Assembly: GCF_021462225.1 (NCBI RefSeq)
Contig: NC_061794.1
Location: 40,734,914 to 40,798,913, forward strand
Length of the DNA stretch: 64,000 nucleotides
Source: Girardinichthys multiradiatus
Taxonomy: Eukaryota > Chordata > Actinopteri > Cyprinodontiformes > Goodeidae
Reading direction: 5' to 3'
This document shows, one piece after another, positions 49,300 to 60,123 of the stretch. The notes beneath the pieces are model-generated. The model was not told the origin of the DNA. It ran no database searches and saw only the letters and a list, made by a program, of their open reading frames with translations. Made by a program: the position numbers and the translations under genes. Every line of letters begins with the position of its first letter. The stretch's first letter is position 1.

Positions 49300-51000
49300 A
49301 TGGGATTCTTCCTAAATAAAATTGATTCTATTAAAAAGAAAATCTTTGACATACTCCCGAAGATGATTACTTCATCCTCAGAAAGTGAGACAACATTGGA
49401 AGTAACTGTAGAACCTGATCTGTGTTTGGACTGTTTTGATCCTGTGAAGCTTCCTGAGTTATCAGAAATATTAGCTTCATCTAAACCTTCAAGTTGTATG
49501 TTAGACCCAATCCCAACCAAATTATTTAAGGAAGTGTTCCCTCTGATTACCAGCCCCATTTTAGATATGATTAATTTATCCTTAGTAAATGGATATGTAC
49601 CACAGGCTTTTAAGGTAGCTGTAATTAAAACTTTGCTTAAGAAACCTTCGCTTGATCGAGATGACTTAATAAATTACAGACCTATATCCAATCTTCCATT
49701 CTTATCTAAAATTCTTGAGAAAATAGTTGCTAATCAAATGTGTGAGCATTTATATAGCAATGACCTGTCTGAAGAGTTTCAGTCAGGCTTCAGAGCTCAT
49801 CATAGCACTGAAACAGCTCTGCTGAAAGTCACTAATGATATTCTTATGGCCTCAGATAATGGACTTGTGTCTGTTCTGGTTCTATTAGATCTAAGTGCTG
49901 CATTTGATACAGTCAATCATAATATTCTCTTAGAAAGGCTGGAATATGCTGTAGGGATCAGGGGAACAGCGCTAAGCTGGTTTGAATCTTATTTGTCTGA
50001 CAGATTCCAGTTTGTTCATGTAAATGATAAATCATCTTTAAACTCCAGGATTAATTGTGGAGTACCACAGGGTTCAGTACTTGGGCCAATTCTCGTTACT
50101 AAATATATGCTTCCAATAGGTAAAATTATCAGGCAGCATGGAATAAACTTTCACTGTTACGCTGATGATACTCAGCTTTACTTATCCATGAATCCTGATG
50201 AGCCCAACCAGTTAGATATTCTACAAGCATGTCTTGAAGATATAAAAACTTGGATGACTTTAAATTTTCTGCTTCTAAATTCAGACAAGACAGAAGTTGT
50301 CGTCTTTGGACCGGAGTCTTTAAAAAAGAAACTGCTTAGTCAATCATTTAACCTGGATGGCATTAAACTGACCTCCGATAATAAAGTAAAAAACCTTGGT
50401 GTTATTTTTGACCAGGACATGTCATTTAAATCCCATATTAAACAGGTTTCTAGGGTTTCCTTCTTTCATCTCCGGAACATTGCCAAAATTAGAAATATCC
50501 TGACTGGGAGTGACGCTGAAAAACTGGTCCATGCATTTGTTACTTCAAGGCTGGACTATTGTAATTTGTTACTATCAGTATGTCCACAAAATGCAGTTAA
50601 AAGCCTTCAGCTGATTCAAAATGCTGCAGCAAGAGTTCTGATGAAAATTAAAAAGAGAGATCATATTTCTCCTACTTTAGCTTCCCTTCATTGGCTCCCT
50701 GTTAAATCCAGAATAGAATTTAAAATTCTCCTCCTCACATATAAAGCCCTTAATGATCTAGCTCCATCATACATCAGAGATCTGATTGTTCCATATGTTC
50801 CTAACAGAGCACTTCGTTCTCAGACTGCAGGTTTACTGGTGGTTCCTAGAGTCTCTAGAAGTAGAATGGGAGGCAGATCTTTTAGTTATCAGGCTCCTCT
50901 CCTGTGGAACCAGCTCCCAGTTTTAGTCTGTGAGGCAGACACCCTGTCTACTTTTAAGGCTAGGCTTAAAACGTTCCGTTTTGATAAAGCGTATAGTTAG
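49300..51000 (+). CDS. L2 LINE reverse transcriptase frame (566 codons)
   Basis: This is a long open frame encoding the RT fingers/palm (KPSSCMLDPIPTKLFKE at residues about 61-77, NYRPISNLPFLSKILEK, the LSAAFDT Asp, YADD at about residues 287-290) and the conserved L2 C terminus ([58 protein letters not shown]). The enzyme would copy LINE RNA at a nicked target, but no endonuclease is encoded upstream, so this copy is not autonomous. Parent element at 49006-53813. Confidence 0.9.
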   Translation: MGFFLNKIDSIKKKIFDILPKMITSSSESETTLEVTVEPDLCLDCFDPVKLPELSEILASSKPSSCMLDPIPTKLFKEVFPLITSPILDMINLSLVNGYVPQAFKVAVIKTLLKKPSLDRDDLINYRPISNLPFLSKILEKIVANQMCEHLYSNDLSEEFQSGFRAHHSTETALLKVTNDILMASDNGLVSVLVLLDLSAAFDTVNHNILLERLEYAVGIRGTALSWFESYLSDRFQFVHVNDKSSLNSRINCGVPQGSVLGPILVTKYMLPIGKIIRQHGINFHCYADDTQLYLSMNPDEPNQLDILQACLEDIKTWMTLNFLLLNSDKTEVVVFGPESLKKKLLSQSFNLDGIKLTSDNKVKNLGVIFDQDMSFKSHIKQVSRVSFFHLRNIAKIRNILTGSDAEKLVHAFVTSRLDYCNLLLSVCPQNAVKSLQLIQNAAARVLMKIKKRDHISPTLASLHWLPVKSRIEFKILLLTYKALNDLAPSYIRDLIVPYVPNRALRSQTAGLLVVPRVSRSRMGGRSFSYQAPLLWNQLPVLVCEADTLSTFKARLKTFRFDKAYS

Positions 51001-52103
51001 AGTGGCTTAGGTTATCCTGAGCTATCTTTCTTATTTTTACCTCTGTCTTCCCTCCCTGTTTGATGGAGTAAGGGGGAGTCAGGTTTAGCCTACACAAACA
51101 CACCCCCCATTTCTGCTACCTGTGTGACCCCCTCTCTTTTCCAGTGGTTATAATCAATCTGACAGAGAGAGGTATCCCAATCGTTGTGGTTTTTAGTATA
51201 ACAATGGCCATCAGTGGGCTCTAGATGGACAAACTGTCTACTTTTAAGGCTAGGCTTAAAACTTTCCTTTTTGATAAGGCTCATAGTTAGAGTGGCTTAG
51301 GTTATCCTGAGCTATCTCTGTAGTTATGCTGCTATAGGCCTAGGCTGCTGGAGGACATAATGACCACTTTCACCCTCTTCGCTACATTCTCACACTACTC
51401 TCCAATTTTGCATTATTTGCTGTTATTTCAGCTTTTAACCTTGTTCTCTCTTTTCTCTTCCTAGAAGCTACACCTGGTCTGACTCTGTGTCTACCTGTGA
51501 CACCTTACTGGAGAGGGGCATCGTCCAAGCTTCTGCTGGCAACAACTTAATGCTCACTTTCTACCGATGATCCACATGGCCCTGTCTTTCAGTGTTTAAC
51601 CCTTTCTCTCTTCTAGACATGGCAATTGACTGAGCTTTTACTGTGACTAACTATGTGCTCTCTTTCAGACTCTAACCTTGAAAACTGGCTCAGAGTTTAT
51701 CTGTTCTTTCTTTCTATGTGAAACAACTAAAGGAGCTACATCCATTAACATTTACTTTTCCTTCCCATAGAAAGTACTCCTGGATCAGTGCTTCTGTATT
51801 CTTTGTGTGTCTCAGCTCTGTTCTCTCAAACCCCCAGTCGGTCGTGGCAGATGGCCGCTCACACTGAGCCTGGTTCTGCTGGAGGTTTCTTCCTGTTAAA
51901 AGGGAGTTTTTCCTCTTCACTGTCGCTACATGCATGCTCAGTATGAGGGATTGCTGCAAAGTCAACGCCAGTGACTGTCCACTGTCTCTATATGCTCATC
52001 CAGGAGGAGTGAATGCTACAAGTCTCTGACTCGATGCAATCTGCTGGGTTTCCTTATCTGAATCAGACTGCACTGTTCAATGATTAGGATTAAATGGAAT
52101 GTA

Positions 52104-53732
52104 CAGTACAGACCAAAAGTTCGGACAGACCTTCTCATTCAAAGAGTGTTCTTTATTTTCATGACTATGAATATTGTAGTTTCACACTGAAGGCATCAAA
52201 ACTATGAATTAACACGTGTGGAATTATATACTGAACAAAAAATTGTGAAACAACTGAAAATATGTCTTATATTCTAGGTTCTTCAAAGTAGCCAATTTTT
52301 GCTTTGATTACTGCTCCGCACATTCTTGGCATTCTGTTGATGAGCTTCAAGAGGTAGTCACCTGAAATGGTTTTCCAACAGTCTTGAAGGAGTTCCCAGA
52401 GATGCTTAGCACTTGTTGGCCCTTTTGCCTTCATTCTGCGGTCCAGCTCAACCCAAACCCTCTCGTTTGGGTTCAGGTACGGGGACTGTGGAGGCCAGGT
52501 CATCTGGCGCAGCACCCCATCACTCTCCTTCTTGGTCAAATAGCCCTTACACAGCCTGGAGGTGTGTTTGGGGTCATTGTCCTGTTGAAAAATAAATGAT
52601 GGTCCAACTAAACACAAACCAGATGGAATTGCATGTTGCTGCAAGATGCTGTGGTAGCCATGCTGGTTCAGTATGCCTTCAATTTGGAATAAATCCCCAA
52701 CAGTATCACCAGCAAAGCACCCCCACACCATCACACGTCCTCCTCCATGCTTCACGGTGGGAACCAGGCATGCAGAGTCCATCCGTTCACCTCTTCTGCA
52801 CCGCACAAAGACATGGTGGTTGGAACCAAAGATCTCAAACTTGGACTCATCAGACCAAAGCACATATTTCCACTGGTCTAATGTCCATTCCTTGAGTTCT
52901 TTAGCCCAAATAAGTCTCTTCTGCTTGTTGCCTGTCCTCAGCAGTGGTTTCCTAGCAGCTATTTTACCACGAAGGCCTGATTCACAAAGTCTCCTCTTAA
53001 CAGTTGTTCTAGAGATGTGTCTGCTGCTAGAACTCTGTGTGGCATTGACCTGTTCTCTAATCTGAGCTGCTGTTAACCTGCAATTTCTGAGGCTGGTGAC
53101 TCGGATGAACTTATCGTCCGCAGCAGAGGTGACTCTTGGTCTTCCTTTCCTGGGGCGGTCCTCGTGAGCTAGTTTCTTTGTAGCGCTTGATGATTTTTGC
53201 GACTGCACTTGGGGACACTTTCAAAGTTTTCCCAATTGTTCGGACTGACTGACCTTCATTTCTTAAAGTAATGATGGCCACTCGTTTTTCTTTACTTAGC
53301 TGCTTTTTTCTTGCCATAATACAAATTCTAACAGTCTATTCAGTAGGAATATCACCTGTGTACTGTATCCACTTCCTGCACAACACAACTGATGGTCCCA
53401 ACCCCATTTATAAGGCTTGACATCCCACTTATTAAACCTGACAGGGCACACCTGTGAAGTGAAAACCATTTCAGATGACGACCTCTTGAAGCTCATCAAC
53501 AGAATGCCAAGAGTGTGCGGAGCAGTAATCAAAGCAAAAGGTGGCTACTTTGAAGAACGTAGAATATAAGACATATTTTCAGTTGTTTCACACTTTTTTG
53601 TTCAGTATATAATTCCACATGTGTTATTTCATAGTTTTGATGCCTCCGGTGTGAAGCTACAATATTCATAGTCATGAAAATAAAGAAAACTCTTTGAATG
53701 AGAAGGTGTGTCCAAACCTTTGGTCTGTCCTG
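52104..53732 (-). mobile_element. Tc1-like transposon, 1629 bp, nested in the L2 3' UTR
   Basis: The ends are CAGTACAGACCAAAAG (52104) and the complement of ...TGGTCTGTCCTG (53732), flanked by TA (52102-52103 and 53733-53734). The inverted arms are unusually long, about 270 bp (52104-52374 and 53463-53732). The uninterrupted L2 copy at 5075 confirms the empty site. The transposase is on the minus strand in two overlapping frames. Confidence 0.95.
52267..53317 (-). pseudogene. Tc1-type transposase (frameshifted)
   Basis: The N-terminal frame (53317-53111) starts MARKKQLSKEKRVAIITLRN and carries a helix-turn-helix (VRTIGKTLKVSPSAVAKIIK). The main frame (53208-52267, 313 codons) has WSDESKFEIFG (first Asp), TVKHGGGRVMVWG, FQQDNDPKHTS (second Asp) and SPYLNPNERVW (final Glu retained). 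A frameshift near 53150-53200 separates the DNA-binding domain from the catalytic domain, so the protein is not made whole from this copy. The catalytic triad looks preserved. Domain order and size (about 340 residues) match Tc1 family DD34E transposases. Confidence 0.9.
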
Positions 53733-55218
53733 TATGTACCTGACTTTTGTGAAGTGCCTTGAGATGACATGTGTTGTGAATTGGTGCTATATAAATAAAC
53801 TGAATTGAATTAAATTGTAGAATTCTAATATTTTTTCTTTTGCTTTTCATTGAGATGTTCTATCATTGTAGAGTAAATTTGATCTTTTCCAGGTGATGTA
53901 TTTTTTTGTTTTCCTGGTCACAACGTTCATCTCTGCTTTTGCAAATGGCTCATTTATTAAATTATTTGTATCTACGTTCTTTTGCATTAAGTCTTTATAT
54001 TTCATCTTTGTGATTTCACTACCTTTCTTTCTCTCATCACTAATATTACTTGAACTATGAATTTTACTAAATGTTTTAGCCAATATTTCAGCTTTTTCTT
54101 TGTCTTCCGTTATAATTGTATTTTCTATTTTTAATATAGTATATCCATATTATTTTCTAATACCATTTCTTCTTTTAATTGTTTTCCAAATTTGGTAAAT
54201 TTTTGTTTCTTTCCCTACGGTATTACAAAGGTTTCTCCAATATTCTCTTTTTGCATTCTTAATGATCTTTCTCACCTTTGCCTGCTTTCTTTTGTACTCA
54301 ATTAGATTTTGATGAACTGGGTTACTTTTTAACGTTTTAAATGCTGTATTTCTTAATTTTATTACTTCCTTACATTCTTTTATCCACCATGGCACAATTT
54401 TTTTATTGTTCTGTCTTCCTCCTTCTTTTATTGACTCTTCTACAGGTTGTATGATTGTTTTACAGATATTTATATTTAAACTATTTATATCAATTGACAC
54501 ATCTATTTCTTCCAAATTCTTTTGACTTAAATATTTACATTTTTCCCAATCAGCCTTGTTAAAATTCCGTCTTTTATATAATCCTGTATTCCTGTTATTT
54601 ATTAATGTTCCTGTTATGATTTTAATGGGGTAATGATCATTGCCTACTGTTGTATCTTTGTCAATATCCCACTCACAGTTGTTAGCTAAAGAATTTGATA
54701 CAATTGGTAAATTAATCACAGACTCTGTACCTGTTTGTACATTAAGTCTTGTTCCTCTTCCATCATTTATACATGCCATATGCCATATTTTTTATTTCTA
54801 TTATTTCTGCAATAATTTGTCCATTTTTATCATTACATTTTCACCATAATGTGCTGTTAGCATTAAAATCTCCACACCAGATTACTTTTCCTTCCAAATA
54901 CACCATTCATTCATCCATCAACTCGAATGATTATGTTTTACATGGATTATAACATTTATTATCTTACTTTTTTTTACCGTAAATTTCAACTACTATGTAT
55001 TCTAACTTTTTAACTTTTCCTAATATCTGATATTGTATTCCTTCTTTTATAAATATTCCACATCCTCCTCCACTTCCTCCTCATCTATCCCTTCTGATAC
55101 TATTGTACCCTTTAAACACAAAATCTAGGTTTGGTTTTAACTATGTCTCCTTGTTAGGTATTATTTAATCAACTCAGAGGTAAGGAACGACACAGAGTCA
55201 GTTATACTTGCGGCAAGG

Positions 55219-55592
55219 TGTTAGGTTTAAACACCAAACACTTTCACAATTCTGCACAAAGAAAGACACAGAGAAGTTAGTTCATTTTAACCTGCAGGTG
55301 AGAGTGTTTCAGAGGCTGCTCAGTTACAATCCTCCACCAACACTCTGAAACAGCCCCTGCTCTCTCTGCCTTTTATTCATAAGAGAAGAGGCCCTGGTTA
55401 CAGAATGTTCCAAGCACAAAACAGGGAGAGATGCACACTCATATTGATTAGAAACAGCTGCACTGACAGAATGTTCTAGAACATCCTGTCTCTATCTTGC
55501 AGCTCTTGTACATATAAGATATAATCACTCTGAACAGCAAGCTTCACTTCTATTAAAGTTAAAACATATATAATCATTAATTAACCCTAACA
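55219..55592 (-). repeat. 3' LTR of the inner provirus, 374 bp
   Basis: Runs from TGTTAGG (plus strand) to CCCTAACA, with perfect TGTTAGG/CCTAACA terminal inverted repeats. Identical by eye to 63103-63476. The polypurine tract stands immediately next to it at 55593. Confidence 0.95.
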
Positions 55593-55609
55593 TTTTCCTC
55601 CTCTTTATA
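55593..55609 (-). promoter_or_regulatory. Polypurine tract of the inner provirus
   Basis: On the minus strand the bases read AAAGAGGAGGAAAA directly before the 3' LTR, the expected primer site for plus-strand DNA synthesis. Confidence 0.85.
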
Positions 55610-55741
55610 AATGTTTTAAACACTTGATACATCAATCATTAACCTTTTCTTCTCAGATTTTCAGTTAAGACATCATGGTGTGTTTTATCTGTACATGTCA
55701 TTAAAAAAGTAGCAGGAGGTCTTTAAGTTTACTGTATACAA

Positions 55742-57712
55742 CTAATTGTCGTTAGGGTCAGGATAAAGATCAGGGAAATGCAGAGAAGTCTCTTCTTCTT
55801 CCTGGTCATCATCATCATCATCACTGGCTCCTTCTGTCTCCTCAGGTCTCAGGAGGGCATACATCTCCGACATTTCTGTTTTGACTGGCTGAATAGCAGA
55901 GGTTATTATGCGAGTGCACAAAGCTCTTATACACGGAATACAGCAACATCCACACAATGTGAGAATAGCTGCAAAGACTGCTATTGACATAAGGATAGAC
56001 AACACTAATTGTTTATATTTACCAAACATTTCTCCAAACCCATCCCACATTGTGGTGTCAACTCCAGAATGATCTTTCATTTTGCTGTTAAGTGACCTAA
56101 GGCCCTCCAGGGCCTTGGTGAGGCTCCCATCAGCTGCGGTGTTATTTGGAATAAATGTACAACATTGATGCCCAAATATTGAACATACTCCACCTTTTTC
56201 AGCTAAGAGCATATCGACAGCAATTCTATTTTGGAAAGCCATTAAAGAGGTAGCTGACAATTGTTCATGGATGGCTGAGAATCCTTCTTCAGTTTTATTT
56301 CCTAGTCGTTGCACATTGTAATGGATGTAATTTATTCTGTCAACATTTTTATTTATTGTGCACCACCAGCATATGGTGGATTCAAAACCTGCTGCTACTT
56401 GATCTGCTAACTTATATTCATCAGGAACTCCTCTTGGTATTCCTATGCTATCTATATAAGTAGGGTCGTCTTTACTCCATCCTGATCTTTTTTCTCTATT
56501 TTTCCAGGTGTGTGGAAATATGCTGGCTACTGTACCCAACAACTCTGCTACTGAGAGTGGAATAACAGACACGGGAAATATTAATGACACTGATGCACAC
56601 AATCCAGTTGTGTTGTATGGCAACCTGTCATACAGTTTATCGTCTCCACACCACCACCAGATGTCGCTGCGTGCTTTAGGTTTAAAGCTGACACCTACTG
56701 CTATGATGGAGTGACATTGATCTTTATTGAGTCTGCTTATGTTTGATCCCACACCTGTTCGGTTTATACAGGAAAAATTTCCTGGAGCAACCTTATTTGA
56801 AAACATCGGTTTTTGTTTTTCGGCGGTAGTCAAAGGATAAATCTTATCCCACATAGTACAGTTTGTTGAGAGTCTTGTGCTGTTCATTACTTCTACTAAG
56901 CATTTTTCTGTCAACGTTGAGGGAACCACTTGTAGCAGGGGTCTGGCTCCCATGCATACTACACAATCTGTTTTTACTGCCTGGGCAGCCTGTTCTGCCA
57001 TTAAGAGCCAGTTGTTATCTATTTTAGATATTCCTGTAGTTATTTTGAACCAGTCATCCGGGGTTACTGGTTCTGTCTTAAACTCCACTAATAGTTTTAG
57101 CCCCATATGCCATTTGTTTGTTGTGTTTTCAGGTGTGGCGGCATCATGCCGTATTACCGCAAGTGGCTTAGTAATGTTTTTAACGCATATTTGAATCTGC
57201 CAGTAATATTGGCCTTGGCTAGAATCTACATATGGTGCCGCCACAAAGTCTGTACATCCCGTGTTGTTGGGGGAGATTACAGTCAAGGTTAGACCTCCTC
57301 CATCTTTTATCAGGGTCAATTGTCTTCTCCATTTAATTGCTGGACCTGTGGACCAATCAGACCAGTCCTGTCCTGTTTCTGCTACTAAGTATTTCCAACT
57401 CCACCATTGCACATCTCCATAGGTCAAATACCAATCCCATTTCTTATACATTGAGGCTTGTTCATTTGTGCCATCACGTGCTGTTCCAAGCGTTCCCCAG
57501 GGTATTTTTACTGTAGTGGTTTTTTGTATTGGTACACATAGTTTTGTGGTTCTGATGCCTACATCATTTGGGCAGGAATTAACATTTATTTGTCTTTTAC
57601 TCAAATCTTTTCTTTCTTCGTAAAAACGTTCCCATAGCAAAATAGCTCCTACAATTACCACTGAGATTATTCCAGCTACTAGCACTATTTTCTTGTGTGT
57701 GGGGGTGTACAT
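55742..57712 (-). CDS. env: Retroviral envelope glycoprotein, intact 656-codon frame
   Basis: The frame is open from Met to stop. Visible parts: an N-terminal hydrophobic segment (about 8-27) that could be a long signal-anchor; a CXXC (CVVC, about 250-253), as in surface subunits of gamma-type Env; a furin-type site REKR (about 406-409); a second CXXC-like CWWC (about 448-451); a QNRIAVDMLLAEKGG segment in the position of the immunosuppressive-like heptad region, followed by CX6CC (about 510-518); a membrane span (about 569-592); a Cys-rich juxtamembrane stretch; and an acidic tail with six Asp. Several N-glycosylation sequons occur. The hydrophobic stretch at about 372-400 lies before, not after, the REKR site, so the cleavage and fusion-peptide layout is unclear. 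Known Env proteins of this class mediate receptor binding and membrane fusion. Confidence 0.93.
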   Translation of the reverse strand: MYTPTHKKIVLVAGIISVVIVGAILLWERFYEERKDLSKRQINVNSCPNDVGIRTTKLCVPIQKTTTVKIPWGTLGTARDGTNEQASMYKKWDWYLTYGDVQWWSWKYLVAETGQDWSDWSTGPAIKWRRQLTLIKDGGGLTLTVISPNNTGCTDFVAAPYVDSSQGQYYWQIQICVKNITKPLAVIRHDAATPENTTNKWHMGLKLLVEFKTEPVTPDDWFKITTGISKIDNNWLLMAEQAAQAVKTDCVVCMGARPLLQVVPSTLTEKCLVEVMNSTRLSTNCTMWDKIYPLTTAEKQKPMFSNKVAPGNFSCINRTGVGSNISRLNKDQCHSIIAVGVSFKPKARSDIWWWCGDDKLYDRLPYNTTGLCASVSLIFPVSVIPLSVAELLGTVASIFPHTWKNREKRSGWSKDDPTYIDSIGIPRGVPDEYKLADQVAAGFESTICWWCTINKNVDRINYIHYNVQRLGNKTEEGFSAIHEQLSATSLMAFQNRIAVDMLLAEKGGVCSIFGHQCCTFIPNNTAADGSLTKALEGLRSLNSKMKDHSGVDTTMWDGFGEMFGKYKQLVLSILMSIAVFAAILTLCGCCCIPCIRALCTRIITSAIQPVKTEMSEMYALLRPEETEGASDDDDDDQEEEETSLHFPDLYPDPNDN

Positions 57713-57934
57713 CTTACTTATAGATTGGAACCTTTCCTAAGCACCTTTAAACAGAGTTGTGGAGATCTTCACCGGTTTGAGACAATTGTAAACTATAATT
57801 ACAATTCCCTTTGTAGCCGGACTTTCCTCTGTAGGTTTGTTGAAAAGTCACAATGCTACAGCAGATACCACAATGCTATGACCACAACACAAATTATGAT
57901 GGTTAGAATATACACTGCTATTAAGAAACTTATT

Positions 57935-58462
57935 TTAGTCATGTTCTATTATTCTTTTACAATGTGTCAGATGGATCCATGAGTTTCTTTCTGCAATCTT
58001 AATTGCAGTTCCAGTGGTCAACAACACCTGATAGGGCCCTTCCCACTTAGGTGAATGCCAATGCTTCTTCTTTATGCTTTTTATCAGGACCCAGTCTCCA
58101 GGTTCAACTAATGGTTTTTCCTGTGTAGACACAAAAGGCTCATGGTCACTTGCGTGTTCATCTGTTTGTTGTTTTTGCTGTAACATTTTTCTCATGTAAT
58201 CTGCTAGTGTGCTTTCATCATCAGTTTCCCATTTATTTTTAAAGAATGGTAATCTATATGGCCTCCCAAACAGGGTTTCATAGGGTGTTAGTCCTCCTGT
58301 GCTTGTGATGTTTATGTAGAGCTTTACTAAGTCTAAACATTTAGTCCATGGTCTTCCTGTTTCTTCCATGCACTTTTTTAATCGATTTTTTATTGTTCCA
58401 TTCATTCGTTCTACTAGACCAGCGCTTTGAGGGTGATAAGCGCAGTGATGTCTAAGATCCAT
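57935..58462 (-). pseudogene. pol: Integrase, C-terminal part (after frameshift)
   Basis: A 175-codon open stretch holds the third catalytic acid of the integrase core (YHPQSAGLVERMNG, Glu at about residue 18), the helix that follows, and the C-terminal DNA-binding region (EPGDWVLIKSIKKKHWHSPK, WEGPYQVLLTTGTAIKI) ending in HLTHCKR. A one-base frameshift in an A-run near 58470 separates it from the first part of the core. It ends just before env. Confidence 0.88.
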
Positions 58463-58476
58463 TTGTAGGGCTTCTC

Positions 58477-58947
58477 CTATTTTTCTATCATTTGATTGAC
58501 GAAATGAGTTCCATTATCACTATATATTTTTTCTGGAATTCCATATCTAGGTATGATATCTTTACATAGTGCTTTTGCTACGGTCAATGCATCAGGATTT
58601 TGTGTAGGAAATAACTCTATCCATTTAGAAAAAGAGTCTATTATTACTAAACAGTACTTTTTTCCTTCACTTTTATTTAATTCTATGAAATCCATATGTA
58701 TGTGTTGGAAAGGATATTTTGCTTTGGGGAACTGTCCCCTTTTTGGTCTGAAGTTCCCTTGTGCATTGTGTTTGGCACAGATCAAACATGTTCTACAAAA
58801 ATTTTTTGAATAAGAGTTAAATCCATATGTTGTGTATATTTTGTTCACTAATCCTACCATTCCTCCTCTCGAGACATGAGAAACTCCATGACTCGATATT
58901 GCTGCCCATTTGTATAGGTTTTTTGGTAGGATAGGTTTATTTTCTGG
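58477..58947 (-). pseudogene. pol: Integrase, zinc-binding and core domains
   Basis: Reading from a stop at 58948-58950, the frame holds the HHCC zinc-binding module (HGVSHVSRGG ... CLICAKHN) and the first two catalytic acids of the core (HMDFIE and IYSDNGTHF), then stops at 58477. The longest Met-initiated part is 58860-58477 (127 codons). In the intact family this protein joins viral DNA to host DNA. Confidence 0.88.
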
Positions 58948-60123
58948 TCAGGTGTATATTCCTTCTTTAAGTTGAGCTCTCTTTTTTAGCCAGGTTTGTA
59001 TTTCATTTTGGGGTGATTGTTGTTGCATTTCCATGAAATTTCCTTTGCAGTCTACCATTTGTACAAAGTCTTTGTTGTAATCTGGTAATGCTAACACACA
59101 ACTTCCCACCATAGTTTGTTTCAATTTACAGAGTGCATCTTCTGCTTCAGAACTCCATTTTAGGTAGTCAGACATTTTAAGTTCCTCTTTGTACATCAGG
59201 CTTTGCAAGGGTGCTGTTAGCTCTGCATAATTTGGCACCCAACTTCTACAGTAATTAGTGAGTCCTAAAAAAGACATCATTTGTTTCTTTGTCAATGGTT
59301 TTGGTGCTTGCAGAATTGCAGTTTTCCTTTCTTCCATTATTGTTTTTCCCCCTGAACTGAGCTGATGGCCCAGATATTTCACACTTTCCTTACAAAACTG
59401 TAATTTGTTTTTGCTGACTTTGTGGCCTTCTTTAGCCAAATGTTTCAGGAGTGCTATGGAGTCTTTTTTGCATTTTTCTTCGGTTTCAGATGCAACTAGT
59501 ATGTCATCCACATACGTGAGCAATTGGCTCTGTTGTGGTGGGTCAAAAGTGGCCAAGCTGGATGTAAGAACTTGGGAGTAGATGGTGGGGCTTTCACAAT
59601 ATCCTTGTGGTAATCTGGTATAAGTGTATCTTTTCCCTTTAAATGTGAAAGCAAACCAGTATTGACTGTCTTTGTGTAGTGGTACAGAAAAGAATGCATT
59701 ACTTATGTCCACTACCGTGAAATATTTTGCTTTCGGGTTCAAGGAGTTTAGTAACGTGTGTGGATCTGCTACACACGGGGATCTTTGTATTACTGCATTA
59801 TTTACTGCTTGTAAATCTTGAACCATCCTCCATCCCACAGATGGGGGTGCCTTTTTTACAGGGAATATTGGTGTGTTACAGGGTGATTCAGCACACTCAA
59901 TCAATACTCCAGCCTTTTTTAAATCCTCAATAACAGGTTCTATTCCCACCATTGCATCTGGTTTTAGAGGATATTGTTTAACTCTGGGTCTGTACTCTGT
60001 TTTTGGTCTTATCACAACAGGAAGTGCTCCTTTTACCAGGCCAACATCAGTAGGTCCTTGTGACCATAGTCTCTCAGGAACTTGTTTAAGTAGTTCCTCT
60101 TCTTCTTTTGTGAAAAAGATGTG
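58948..60123 (-). pseudogene. pol: Reverse transcriptase, lacking RNase H
   Basis: The frame is open from the stop at 60124-60126 down to TGA at 58948-58950. The Met-initiated part is 355 codons (60015-58948). Palm motifs are VVDISNAFF (Asp about 103), LPQGYCESP (about 135-143) and the active-site YVDD (about 168-171). The thumb and connection follow, with FLGLTNYCRSWVPNYAELTA and ALPDYNKDFVQMVD. There the sequence jumps from the start of the RNase H entry region (VDCKGNF) straight to MEMQQQSPQNEIQTW, so the RNase H domain of roughly 150 residues is missing. A polymerase without RNase H cannot complete reverse transcription by itself. Confidence 0.9.

Larger units (their letters stand above)
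49006..53813 (+). mobile_element. L2-type LINE inserted in the I-clade LINE
   Basis: A 6-bp direct repeat ATTGTA (49000-49005 and 53814-53819) flanks it, and the host LINE frame resumes exactly across it. The main frame (49300-51000, 566 codons) is an L2 reverse transcriptase: [60 protein letters not shown] and LDYCNLLLS ... [13 protein letters not shown]. The segment after VLGPI (VTKYMLPIGKI) departs from the usual pattern. A 5' piece with EEAHRRLAPWFNSELR lies at 49016-49160. The endonuclease is missing (5' truncation). The 3' UTR (51001-53813) holds a Tc1 element and ends in an AATTGAATTAAATT tail. Confidence 0.93.
46596..55151 (-). mobile_element. I-clade LINE with RNase H domain, split by an L2 insertion
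   Basis: Minus-strand order: endonuclease part with GDFNAN (about 54870), a frame at 54779-54150 joining the endonuclease end to the linker, then, after the L2 insertion (49006-53813), reverse transcriptase with LPQSWKEA (about 48970), NGTPQGSIISLLLFSIMIND (about 48525) and SLFADDGAKL. A region with IYTDASQ (about 47575), SSVYSGELLAILLAVQW and VPAHVGVGGNEMAD (about 47240) is an RNase H domain, typical of I-type LINEs. Many frameshifts and stops are present. Its right (5') side is cut by the outer retroviral LTR at 55152. Inactive. Confidence 0.88.

Noticed and set aside
58553..58813. Plus-strand frames opposite the provirus (also 59873-60610, 61907-62200)
   Set aside because: They are antisense shadows of pol and gag, which carry recognisable motifs on the minus strand.
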